Shown in pieces: positions 8,978 through 16,524 of a stretch of 64,000 nucleotides of DNA. This DNA is from Stieleria tagensis (GTDB taxonomy: Bacteria; Planctomycetota; Planctomycetia; Pirellulales; Pirellulaceae): NCBI RefSeq assembly GCF_024129865.1, contig NZ_JAMYFE010000042.1:93012-157011 (forward strand), in the 5' to 3' direction. A program made the translations under genes and the position numbers. Within the stretch, counting starts at the first letter, position 1. The number at the start of each line of letters is the position of its first letter. The notes beneath the pieces were generated by a model that did no database searches, was not told the DNA's origin, and saw only the letters and a list, made by a program, of their open reading frames with translations.

Positions 8978-9727
8978 GTGAACGAGCATTCCAATCTAAA
9001 ACGAGAGTTGCCGGCGGGTCCGGCTATCCTGGAGATCGAAGCGGTTCGTTTCGAAGGCCAGGGCGAGATGTCGCTTTCGATGAATCAATTTTCAAGTACC
9101 GTTGGCGCCGGCGAATTGGTCAAAGTCTCTTTGCAACGGCGTCACGATCCGCGCGATGCCGCCTCGTTGCTGATCGGGCTGCACCATCCGCCGGCAGGCT
9201 CCATTCGCTATGCCGGTCAGGATTGGCTGGGCCGAGATTACACACGGCACTTTCAGATGCGCAGTCAAATCGGTCGCGTGTTTGCCGGTTCAGCTTGGAT
9301 TCACAATTTAACCGTGCGTGAAAACCTCTGGCTCTCGATGTCACACCATGGTCTGGCGACTCGGCGAATCAAAGTAAACGTGAAACGATGGGTCCAGCGA
9401 CTCGCTGGTCCGCGGGGCGCTTTGGTTCACCAAGCGATGCGGAAACGCCCGTCATCTGTGGAGCCCTCGATTCTGCAGATCTGCCAGTTTGTTCGAGCCG
9501 TCTGTAACCAGCCACGTCTGCTGTTACTGGAACGTCCGTTTCGGTTTCTGGTCGATGATCTGTATGACCGGTTTGTCACGGCAATTGATGATTTGCGAAG
9601 CAAGGGGACCGGGGTGGTGTGGTTCGCCGGCGACGGTGCCGATCACGAACTCGCCTTCCGTGGACCGATCCGGCATTGGCCCGTTGTCAATGATGTGTTG
9701 ATCGGCGATGGGAGGGCCACGTCATGA
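8978..9727 (+). CDS. Degenerate ABC ATPase-like protein of the MCE operon (pseudo-ATPase)
   Basis: A 249-residue protein from a GTG start at 8978. It occupies the MlaF position and keeps the ABC layout: VGAGELVKVSL, then ASLLIGLHHPPAGSIRYAGQDW as in the region after Walker A, a Q-loop-like area, and NQPRLLLLERPFRFL in the Walker B region. The catalytic motifs are nevertheless gone. Walker A (GxxGxGKS) is replaced by SLQRRHDPRD around residues 51-60, the LSGGQ signature by SSVEPSILQ, and Walker B has E-R (LLLLER) instead of D-E. It should not hydrolyse ATP on its own. The frame is intact, and the next gene overlaps its stop by 4 bp, which argues for a maintained structural role. Confidence 0.75.
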   Translation: MNEHSNLKRELPAGPAILEIEAVRFEGQGEMSLSMNQFSSTVGAGELVKVSLQRRHDPRDAASLLIGLHHPPAGSIRYAGQDWLGRDYTRHFQMRSQIGRVFAGSAWIHNLTVRENLWLSMSHHGLATRRIKVNVKRWVQRLAGPRGALVHQAMRKRPSSVEPSILQICQFVRAVCNQPRLLLLERPFRFLVDDLYDRFVTAIDDLRSKGTGVVWFAGDGADHELAFRGPIRHWPVVNDVLIGDGRATS

Positions 9728-10809
9728 ATGAGCCCTATCGGCTTCGCTACACCAACCAAATCGTTGGTTTCTTTTTGTTGATCGTGTTTGTCATCACGAC
9801 TGCGGTGGCGGTGTTGTTGTTTAGCCAGCTGTTGGTCCGCAAGGAGACGTTTTTTGTCAACGTCAGTGAAGCCGAAGCGAGTGAACTGCGAACCGGAACG
9901 GACGTGATCGTGCTGGGACAAACGATCGGCCAGGTCGAACAATTGCGATACGTGCCCGACAGCGATCAAGTCCGCGTTCAGTTGGCTATCGATTCGCAGT
10001 TTAGTGATCAGATCACAAGTGACTCGGAAGTCACTTTGAAACGCCGGTTCGGCGTCGGGGCGCCCGTGCTTTCGATCCGCCGCAAGCCGCCCGGGCAACG
10101 CAGCGGGGCGGCTGGATCGTTGCAACCGGGCCAGGCGATCGGTTCCTTTCGCGGTGACGGCGACCCCATCGAAAACATCGCCGCAGACGTCGAAACCGCG
10201 GGCGGGTCAATCGACGTCGCAGCCAAGAAGTTGACCGAGTCATTGGAGCAATCGATCGATCCGGCGTTCCAGCAGAGTTCGAAAACCTTTGAATCATGGT
10301 TGGAAACCAGCGAAACGTTACGTGAGGAAACAGACCGGACGCTCGCCCAAATTCGCAACACCACACTGCAATTGGAACTGCAGTTGACTCAGTTGACCGA
10401 ACGGATTGACCAGTTGGTCGACGAAGACATTCGTGCGACCGTCGCGAGGATCCAGCAATCCGCCCAGGCCGCCACCGCGGCCGCGGCCAGCGTGCAGAAG
10501 ACCGCTGCGACGATCGAATCGAAAAGTGAACAAACCAATGACGATGTGGCACTGACGCTAAAAACGTTGCGTGAAACGGCAACGCTGGTCCAGCGTCTGA
10601 CCAATGAATCACGCGACGTTGTACGGATTGTGCGTCGCGAGGCGGACGATTTGCCGGGCACGGCAGAACGCGTCAACGACACGGTGGATGACACGCAAGA
10701 TTTGGTCGGTGACATTCGCGATCATTGGTTGCTGCGACGGTTACGAGATGATCAAGATCCGAGCAAACAGGTCTCGCCATCATCCCTGCGCAGCGGGGGC
10801 GTTCGCTGA
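9724..10809 (+). CDS. MCE (MlaD-like) family protein
   Basis: A 361-residue protein with one N-terminal membrane anchor (about residues 12-34) and one MCE domain (about 38-118) containing LRTGTDVIVLGQTIGQVEQL and a following VRVQLAIDSQF strand. This is the lipid-binding domain that forms hexameric rings or tubes in the periplasm. The remaining two thirds is a long Gln-, Thr- and Ala-rich helical segment (about 160-330), probably a coiled coil, as in PqiB/YebT-like MCE proteins that span the periplasm. It overlaps the ATPase-like gene (ATGA at 9724) and the next gene by 1 bp (TGATG), so it is translated as part of the operon. Confidence 0.87.
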   Translation: MNEPYRLRYTNQIVGFFLLIVFVITTAVAVLLFSQLLVRKETFFVNVSEAEASELRTGTDVIVLGQTIGQVEQLRYVPDSDQVRVQLAIDSQFSDQITSDSEVTLKRRFGVGAPVLSIRRKPPGQRSGAAGSLQPGQAIGSFRGDGDPIENIAADVETAGGSIDVAAKKLTESLEQSIDPAFQQSSKTFESWLETSETLREETDRTLAQIRNTTLQLELQLTQLTERIDQLVDEDIRATVARIQQSAQAATAAAASVQKTAATIESKSEQTNDDVALTLKTLRETATLVQRLTNESRDVVRIVRREADDLPGTAERVNDTVDDTQDLVGDIRDHWLLRRLRDDQDPSKQVSPSSLRSGGVR

Positions 10810-12008
10810 TGCGTGGACGACGATTTACGTCAAGAGAGAGTTTCCATCGCCTGGCACTATTGGCGGTGTGGATGCTTTGCCCGGGATGCGCCTCGCAACC
10901 GAAGCAAGTTGTCCCCAAAGATGCCGCACTGATTCGTCAAGTCAGCGCGGGGCGTGAGGCATTTGATGAAGGGGATTTGCAGGAAGCGGAAAAGAAGTAT
11001 CGACGGGCGCTGATCCGCGCCTGGGCGATTGACGATCCCTACGAATCCGGCACGATGGCCTATAACTTGGCAGCTTGCTTGACCGCGCGGTCCCAGTGGG
11101 AACAAGCGGAGAACTGGTTGATCGATGCCCGTGTGGAACTGTGTCGCGCCCAGTCGTCCGCCGGCAACACCTGGTTGCTGTCGGCCGAAATTGCAATGGC
11201 CCAGCACTGTTTCGAAACTGCCGAGCGCTATGTCAATTATGCCTCCTTGGCATGTCCGCCCTGTGAGATCGACGAAGCAAATTGCTTGTGCGGTCCGGCG
11301 GGAGATTGCCGTTCGGAGGAATGCGATGAATGCTGTTTGGTTCGCATCCCCTGTGTGGGAAAGAAAATACGTGACAAGCAATCCGATCGCGACTGCCAGC
11401 AGGGCTATCAGGCACGCGTGGAATTGACGCGAGCAAAACTGGCGGCCAAACAGTTCGACGTCGGTGGCGCGACCAGGCATCTGGCGCTGGCCAGCGAGTT
11501 GGCCGCCGAGGTCTGTGATTTGTCCTTGCAGGCAGATCGCCATGATGTTGCAGCACTGATCCATGACGCACAGGCCAACTTCTTGCAGGCCGGCGCGCAT
11601 CGCGATCGTGAGGTCAAATTGCTACGTTGCATCGGCATGTATCGTGAAATCCCTGATGTCTTGGATGCGGCGGCCGAGTCCTATTGCTCGGCCGAGCGTC
11701 TCGATTTGGCAATCGATCGAATCATTCGATCGGCACGTATCCGATTGGCTCGCGGTCAATTGGAACAGGCCTGGCAACGAATTCGCGACGCGGCTGAACT
11801 GGTGCAGTGGAACGATTGTGAAGCAGTCGAAATCCGGTTGGGATTGACCGCAAAATTGATCGAGGACGCATTGGTCGACGCCAAACGCAATGCTCCATGC
11901 CCACCACCTGTTGATCCACCATCTGTTGATCCGCCGCCTATCGATTCGGCGCCTATCGATCCGCCAGCCAGTGAGTCCGTCTTGGGGGATTTCCTTTCTC
12001 TAGAATGA
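10809..12008 (+). CDS. TPR-like lipoprotein with a nine-cysteine cluster
   Basis: A 399-residue protein with a hydrophobic N-terminus ending WMLCPGCAS, a probable but weak lipobox (Cys27). Helical repeats follow, such as REAFDEGDLQEAEKKYRRAL, of TPR type. The helices are interrupted by a segment with nine Cys between residues 149 and 182, arranged partly as CxxC and CC, which could bind metal or form disulfides. The C-terminus is a Pro-rich tail with repeated PPxxDPP units. It overlaps the MCE gene by 1 bp. In several MCE systems the last gene encodes an outer-membrane lipoprotein partner, and that is the most economical guess here; no specific family was recognised for the Cys segment. Confidence 0.6.
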   Translation: MRGRRFTSRESFHRLALLAVWMLCPGCASQPKQVVPKDAALIRQVSAGREAFDEGDLQEAEKKYRRALIRAWAIDDPYESGTMAYNLAACLTARSQWEQAENWLIDARVELCRAQSSAGNTWLLSAEIAMAQHCFETAERYVNYASLACPPCEIDEANCLCGPAGDCRSEECDECCLVRIPCVGKKIRDKQSDRDCQQGYQARVELTRAKLAAKQFDVGGATRHLALASELAAEVCDLSLQADRHDVAALIHDAQANFLQAGAHRDREVKLLRCIGMYREIPDVLDAAAESYCSAERLDLAIDRIIRSARIRLARGQLEQAWQRIRDAAELVQWNDCEAVEIRLGLTAKLIEDALVDAKRNAPCPPPVDPPSVDPPPIDSAPIDPPASESVLGDFLSLE

Positions 12009-12066
12009 ATCGGCTGTTTCGTAGCCGTCCAGAATCCACACGATCGAGCTGATTGGAATCCACCAC

Positions 12067-13077
12067 ATGCAGACATATTTGATAGAGTCCGACCAGGGCA
12101 TCGATGCGATTGAACGACGTGAGACAGCGGAGCCAGAACCGGGGCCGTTTGAGGTCAAAGTACGAATCCGCGCCGCATCGTTAAACTACCGCGATCTGGG
12201 CGTCGCCGCCGGCGGCTACCTGCGCAACGACACGCGGCCGGTGGTGCCGTTGTCCGATGGTGCCGGTGAAGTGGTCGCGGTCGGACCAGGAGTCACACGT
12301 TGGAAGGAAAACGATCGTGTCAGCCCGATCTTTGTGCGGGATTGGATCGATGGGCCGGCCAGCGACGCCAAGCTGAAATCCAGTCTCGGCGGTGGCGTTG
12401 ATGGTGTGCTGTGCGAATACCGTGTCCTACCCGAACAGTCGCTGGTTGCGATTCCCGATGGAATGTCGTTTGCCCAAGCGGCAACGGTGCCCTGTGCGGC
12501 AGTGACTGCCTGGCACGCGCTGTTTGAATCGGGCGAGCTGCAAGCCGGGCAGACGGTTTTGCTGTTGGGGACTGGCGGCGTTTCGGTGTTCGCTCTGCAA
12601 CTGGCCAAAGCCGCCGGGGCGCGGACAATCATCACCTCCTCAAGTGACCAAAAACTAGAACAAGCTCAGTCGTTGGGAGCCGACCAGTTGGTCAACTACA
12701 AAGCCCATCCCGACTGGCACAAAGAAGTGCGTCGTTTGACCGCCGGTGAGGGCGTCGATCACGTGGTGGAAGTCGGCGGACCGGGCACACTGGAACGGTC
12801 GATCAAGAGCGCTGCCGTCGCCGGGAAAATTCATTTGATCGGGGTACTCGATTCTCCAGCGGCAAAAATCAGCCCGATGTTAAGTGTGTTCAATCTGCTA
12901 ACGATCCGGGGGATTTATGTCGGCAGTCGCACGATGCACGAAAAGACGTTGGCGGCCATGGATGCAAACGCGATCGAACCGGTCATCGACCGCTCGTTTT
13001 CGTTTGATCAGGCCTTGGAAGCCTATCGTTATTTTGCCCAGCAAAAACACGTCGGCAAGGTTGTGATTGAGTTTTGA
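12067..13077 (+). CDS. NAD(P)-dependent medium-chain dehydrogenase/quinone-oxidoreductase-like protein
   Basis: A 336-residue MDR-superfamily oxidoreductase. The N-terminal GroES-like domain has ASLNYRDLGVAAGGY and VPLSDGAGEVVAVGPGV. The C-terminal Rossmann domain has VLLLGTGGVSVFALQLAKAAGA, the dinucleotide-binding motif, and ends in the common HVGKVVIEF. No structural-zinc cysteine cluster is visible, so it belongs to the zinc-free quinone-oxidoreductase-like branch or a related alcohol dehydrogenase. Substrate cannot be inferred. It lies 58 bp after the MCE operon and 114 bp before the acyltransferase gene, with no sign of coupling. Confidence 0.88.
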   Translation: MQTYLIESDQGIDAIERRETAEPEPGPFEVKVRIRAASLNYRDLGVAAGGYLRNDTRPVVPLSDGAGEVVAVGPGVTRWKENDRVSPIFVRDWIDGPASDAKLKSSLGGGVDGVLCEYRVLPEQSLVAIPDGMSFAQAATVPCAAVTAWHALFESGELQAGQTVLLLGTGGVSVFALQLAKAAGARTIITSSSDQKLEQAQSLGADQLVNYKAHPDWHKEVRRLTAGEGVDHVVEVGGPGTLERSIKSAAVAGKIHLIGVLDSPAAKISPMLSVFNLLTIRGIYVGSRTMHEKTLAAMDANAIEPVIDRSFSFDQALEAYRYFAQQKHVGKVVIEF

Positions 13078-13191
13078 TTCGTCGCAATCGATCTTGCCTT
13101 GGCCTGCCGGGGACACCTATTTACTGGCTGAGACGTGTTTCACAAACCGATCTCAATCGTAAATGCTTGCAAAACAGCTCGGATGCTGACG

Positions 13192-13884
13192 ATGAAAAGA
13201 GTGATGCCCTATTTGGTCTTGGCGTTCATCAAACTATTGCGTGTGACCTGCCGTGTTCGCCCGGTGGACGATCCTCGAGATGAACTGCGGGCCGCCGGCC
13301 AGCCCTATATTTACGCCGGGCTGCATGCACAACAGATCGCCATGGTGACCTACGCGGAAAATGGTGCCGGTTCGTTGGTTTCACGCAGCAAGGATGGGGA
13401 TTTGATTGCCAAGGCGCTCGAAAGCGTCGGTGCGGTTCCGATCCGAGGCAGCAGTGGCAGCGCACGCAAAGGCGGTGTGACGGCGCTGCGTGGCTTGGTC
13501 AATCATGTTGCCGGAGGGCTGCCCGCCTGCCTGGCCGTTGATGGTCCCAAGGGGCCACGCGGAGTGGTCAACCCTGGGATCGCGTTGCTGTCACAGAAAA
13601 CCGGGGCGCCGGTGTTGCCGATTTCGTTATACGCGCATTGGCGAAAGATTTTTCCAAAAACGTGGGACCGCACCCAGCTACCAATGCCATTTAGCCGCAT
13701 TGATGGCACATTTGCGAAACCGATCTACCCTCGCCAGGACGAATCGGTTCAAGACTACGCGCTGCGAATCCAGGCGGCCCTGTTGGAATTAGAGCGACGA
13801 TGTGATCCGGTCGAAGCCGCGATCGCTCAGCAGCCTGCTACGGAGCCGATCAAGTCTGACACCGCAGCAAACCGCGCGGCATAG
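13192..13884 (+). CDS. DUF374 lysophospholipid acyltransferase family protein
   Basis: About 230 residues with the DUF374 pattern: an N-terminal hydrophobic helix (YLVLAFIKLLRVTC), then YAGLHAQQIAMVTY where the family has its catalytic His, SRSKDGDLIAKALESVGAVPIRGS, and AVDGPKGPRG followed by GIALLSQKTGAPVLPIS. The family transfers acyl groups to lipid-A-like or other acceptors at the cytoplasmic membrane. The start is ambiguous: GTG 13135, ATG 13183 and ATG 13192 are in frame, none with a strong Shine-Dalgarno sequence. I chose 13192 because it places the hydrophobic helix at the N-terminus. It converges on the next gene with a 46-bp gap. Confidence 0.87.
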   Translation: MKRVMPYLVLAFIKLLRVTCRVRPVDDPRDELRAAGQPYIYAGLHAQQIAMVTYAENGAGSLVSRSKDGDLIAKALESVGAVPIRGSSGSARKGGVTALRGLVNHVAGGLPACLAVDGPKGPRGVVNPGIALLSQKTGAPVLPISLYAHWRKIFPKTWDRTQLPMPFSRIDGTFAKPIYPRQDESVQDYALRIQAALLELERRCDPVEAAIAQQPATEPIKSDTAANRAA

Positions 13885-13930
13885 CCAATCGCGCGGTTGA
13901 GCGCGGTTGAGCTGTGTTTCCGATCCGGGT

Positions 13931-14878
13931 TTACTTTTCGTTCAAATCCCAGGCGTTCAACCAAGTCGTTTCGCCGGCTTGCATGTTGAAGTCTTGCTCC
14001 AGCCGCTCGGCCATGTCGGACAGGTGTCCGGCACCGTAGAACACCGCCAGTTTCACCTTGCCGGCGTCCAGTTCTTCTTTGAGCACCGCAAAAGCTTTGG
14101 CATTGCGTCCTTTGATCAAAGTGTTTTCGCCGTTGTGGTCGTTGATCCCGGTTGTCACCGCTTCCATGTCGATCAATTGACGTGCCATGGCGTTCTTCAT
14201 TGCCGTCGAACGGTCTTGGCTGAACATTGCCATCAGCACGCCCATGTCGCCACCGGTTTTCGATTGGGACGCCAATCCGGCGCCCATCATTCGTGCGACC
14301 ATTTTTAGAACGCTGTCGCCGCGCCGCGCCAGATCTTTGCTGAATTCCTCGGGGCTCATATCAGCATGCCGAAAGTTTTCGGCCATGTAATCGATCCGCT
14401 CCAGCTGGTATTCCAGTTTCAGCATGTCTTTCATCCCGGTTTGCATCGACGCGATGATCGAGCGGCGATCTTTCAGGTCTTCCGGCCGGATCCGGGTGCC
14501 ATCGGGAGCGACCAGTTCGTACAGCACGGAGTCGTATTTTGACAGTCGGTTATCCAGGTCGTCGTAGTAGGCTTTTTCGCCGATGTGAACCACGCCCACC
14601 AAATCGACGATCGCGCCGTCGTAGCGAGTGCCTGGTTTGCCGGTGTAGCGAACGATGGCGGTTTGCAGCGCGACCTTGTTGCCTTTGTCGTCCGTCTTGA
14701 TCCGCAGATAGACCGGGTCGTCGGCTTCGTCGTCCTGGCCATCGGCAGGTTTGGCCGTTTCCGCCGTCGCTGTTTTTTCAGTACCGGCAACGACGGTTTG
14801 TGCGAAGCTGTAAGCGGCGTCCAGCAGCGCTCCAGCGCCGGCAATCGCAACGAACAGACACAGAATGATCACACGCAT
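13931..14878 (-). CDS. Secreted TraB/GumN-like family protein
   Basis: A 315-residue protein with an N-terminal signal sequence (MRVIILCLFVAIAGAGALL). A short acidic linker precedes a TraB/GumN/TIKI-type domain with GVVHIGEKAYYDDLDNRL and YDSVLYELVAPDG, and near the C-terminus LAVFYGAGHLSDMAERL. In this fold the two GxxH-type motifs coordinate a metal, and some members are metalloproteases; the H in VVHIGE and the H in GAGHL are visible here. The protein is predicted to be periplasmic or extracellular. The frame extends upstream to 15010, but only the ATG at 14878 gives the signal peptide. Function in planctomycetes is unknown. Confidence 0.8.
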   Translation of the reverse strand: MRVIILCLFVAIAGAGALLDAAYSFAQTVVAGTEKTATAETAKPADGQDDEADDPVYLRIKTDDKGNKVALQTAIVRYTGKPGTRYDGAIVDLVGVVHIGEKAYYDDLDNRLSKYDSVLYELVAPDGTRIRPEDLKDRRSIIASMQTGMKDMLKLEYQLERIDYMAENFRHADMSPEEFSKDLARRGDSVLKMVARMMGAGLASQSKTGGDMGVLMAMFSQDRSTAMKNAMARQLIDMEAVTTGINDHNGENTLIKGRNAKAFAVLKEELDAGKVKLAVFYGAGHLSDMAERLEQDFNMQAGETTWLNAWDLNEK

Positions 14879-15373
14879 AGCAAAACCCAGGCAAATTGTT
14901 GACGAAACGGATACCTGTAGCATAGCGCGGCGGCCCGATGGCGGCAACTTAGGACGGTTCATTGACGGTGTTGCCGTAGCTGGGCCGGCCACGGTTCCGT
15001 TTCCTTGCACACGTGTTCCTTGGTAACCCGACTTCCTTGGTAACCCGACGCGTTAGCGAGGGATCCCGTGAACACCCTAAATCCCTCGCTCACGCGTCGG
15101 GTTGTGATAAAAAACGCAACTTCAAACCGCGTCAGCGAGGGATTTAGCGAATGATCAAACAAAACGTGTGGGTAATCGCCGGCCCTGGCGGGATCCGCTA
15201 CGACAGTGACTGTTGCTGACGATCTTGAGGGGAATCGGGCGCGATTGGTGGGGAACGGTCGCCCGAGTTGCATGGTTGTTGGATGTCGGTAAACCGTCTA
15301 GAAATAATTGTGGCCTTCACTCACCATTGACCTGCTGCCGCCGATTGAGCCTTGCGTTACGGAATTTAGAGTC
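14879..15373. repeat. Intergenic region with a dispersed long inverted repeat
   Basis: A 495-bp gap between divergent genes. It holds an imperfect inverted repeat: left arm 15042-15064 (AACCCGACGCG then TTAGCGAGGGAT) and right arm 15080-15103 (AATCCCTCGCT then CACGCGTCGGGTT). A partial direct copy of the left end lies just before it at 15021-15035, and a further GCGTCAGCGAGGGATTT stretch follows near 15129. The same arms recur at 38271-38332 and in pieces near 61.1 and 63.7 kb, so this is a dispersed REP-like family. Because the flanking genes diverge, it is not a transcription terminator for both. The remaining sequence shows no credible gene. Confidence 0.7.
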
Positions 15374-15601
15374 ATGGAATTTATCGAACTGACCGGAAAA
15401 ACCTTGCTTGATGTCGTCAATGAAGGCGAAATCGATTTCAAGCAATTGCACGACGCTGGCGTTACTGGCGATTCGATTGTCCGCATCAATCGCTTCGGCG
15501 AGATCGAATTGCGGCGGAAATCGGAATGGGTGTTGGTGGGCGGCTTGATCGGGAACTTTGAAGAGCGGTTGCGGAAAATGACAGGCTTGGATTGGGTTTA
15601 A
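15374..15601 (+). CDS. Small conserved hypothetical protein (75 aa)
   Basis: A 75-residue protein starting MEFIELTGKTLLDVVNEGE and ending FEERLRKMTGLDWV, with a charged middle (VRINRFGEIELRRKSEW). I recall similar short proteins from other planctomycetes, so it is probably a real gene, but no function is known. The frame extends upstream to 15308; the ATG at 15374 fits the family. Its 3' half overlaps, on the opposite strand, the last 116 bp of the mfnB frame, an unusually long convergent overlap. No signal peptide or membrane segment is present, so it should be cytoplasmic. Confidence 0.65.
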   Translation: MEFIELTGKTLLDVVNEGEIDFKQLHDAGVTGDSIVRINRFGEIELRRKSEWVLVGGLIGNFEERLRKMTGLDWV

Positions 15602-16391
15602 CCCACCCCGACGAACGCCACGCCCGCAGCCGATCGGGACAAAGCGTCCCGGTGCGATCGGATCGACAGACATCGCCGCGGACCGCGATGCAATCGGGGC
15701 CATGGGCGCGTTGCTGATCGCTGCCGTGCTTGAAAATGCCGTCCAAATGCTGTCGTTGGGATAGCTTGATCGAACCGGCCAACGACCACCAGATGGAGTT
15801 TTGGTGGGCCAGTCGCCCCAATGCGCGTAAGCGATCCGGGCCTAGAATCTGAATCGATGTCGGCCCCGTTTTGCCGCTGGTGTCGATCAGGAACCGCTGG
15901 AAACCGGCGTCGATGGCAATTCGCAGAATGGTCTCCACTGGCAGGCAACCGGCATGCTGGTGATCCGCATAGGCGACGGCGACCAGCTGCACCGATGGCG
16001 GCAATTGCATGCCGACCGCGCGCCAATGACCTAGCAATTCGGCCTCGCCGGAACAACCCGCCGGTCCGGCTTTGGCGAACTCAAATTCGCTTGGCAGCTG
16101 AGCGGCCAGGGCGGCTGCCGTGGGGAGTTCGCCCAGTGCTGCGGAGAGCCGGAGCGGTCGAGCTGGCTGGGGGCCTGAGGGGCCGGCTGGCTGCTGATCG
16201 CCGGGGTGGACCAATTGCCGCACCCGGTGGCTGGCGGCTCGCCAGATCGCTGGGCCCACCGCCGCCAATGCTCCTGCGCTGGGCTCCTTGAAATCGAGGA
16301 TGGAAACCCCAAATTGAACGGCCAATTCGGCCTCATTCAGGTCGCGGACACTGACAAGCCATTCGGGTGCGGGGCGATCGATTAGAGTCAT
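15486..16391 (-). CDS. mfnB: (5-formylfuran-3-yl)methyl phosphate synthase-like protein (MfnB)
   Basis: A 301-residue protein from ATG 16391. It shows the MfnB (DUF556) pattern: WLVSVRDLNEAELAVQFGVSILDFKEPSAGAL, then AVAYADHQ, FLIDTSGKTG with the active-site Lys, WWSLAGSIKLS and CIAVRGDVC. The enzyme condenses two glyceraldehyde-3-phosphate molecules to the furan precursor of methanofuran, the cofactor of the tetrahydromethanopterin C1 pathway that planctomycetes share with methylotrophs and archaea. No other C1 gene is in this window. After the last conserved block (CRSDRTG) a 50-residue Ser/Pro-rich tail continues over the opposite-strand small gene. It is divergent from RNase D. Confidence 0.8.
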   Translation of the reverse strand: MTLIDRPAPEWLVSVRDLNEAELAVQFGVSILDFKEPSAGALAAVGPAIWRAASHRVRQLVHPGDQQPAGPSGPQPARPLRLSAALGELPTAAALAAQLPSEFEFAKAGPAGCSGEAELLGHWRAVGMQLPPSVQLVAVAYADHQHAGCLPVETILRIAIDAGFQRFLIDTSGKTGPTSIQILGPDRLRALGRLAHQNSIWWSLAGSIKLSQRQHLDGIFKHGSDQQRAHGPDCIAVRGDVCRSDRTGTLCPDRLRAWRSSGWVKPNPSLSFSATALQSSRSSRPPTPIPISAAIRSRRSD

Positions 16392-16524
16392 GTCGGATGG
16401 TCGTTGTAGTTCGCGGCGGTTAGAGTTATAGCACGCTTGCGGCAAATCGCTGTGGCCGGTCACCGCTAGCGATTGTTGCCGCCCGCCCGCCCGTTTCAAT
16501 GCAGAAAGAGAGTCCACCGTTCCC

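Noticed and set aside
8978..9727. ATPase-like gene as a pseudogene
   Set aside because: Motifs are lost, but the frame is uninterrupted and overlaps its neighbour with a coupled start, so I treat it as a maintained gene.
10857..11600. Minus-strand frame of 247 codons
   Set aside because: Antisense to the TPR lipoprotein; composition and lack of motifs mark it as a shadow.
11900..11970. Short direct repeats as a possible CRISPR array
   Set aside because: They encode the PPxxDPP tail of the lipoprotein and have no spacers of CRISPR size.
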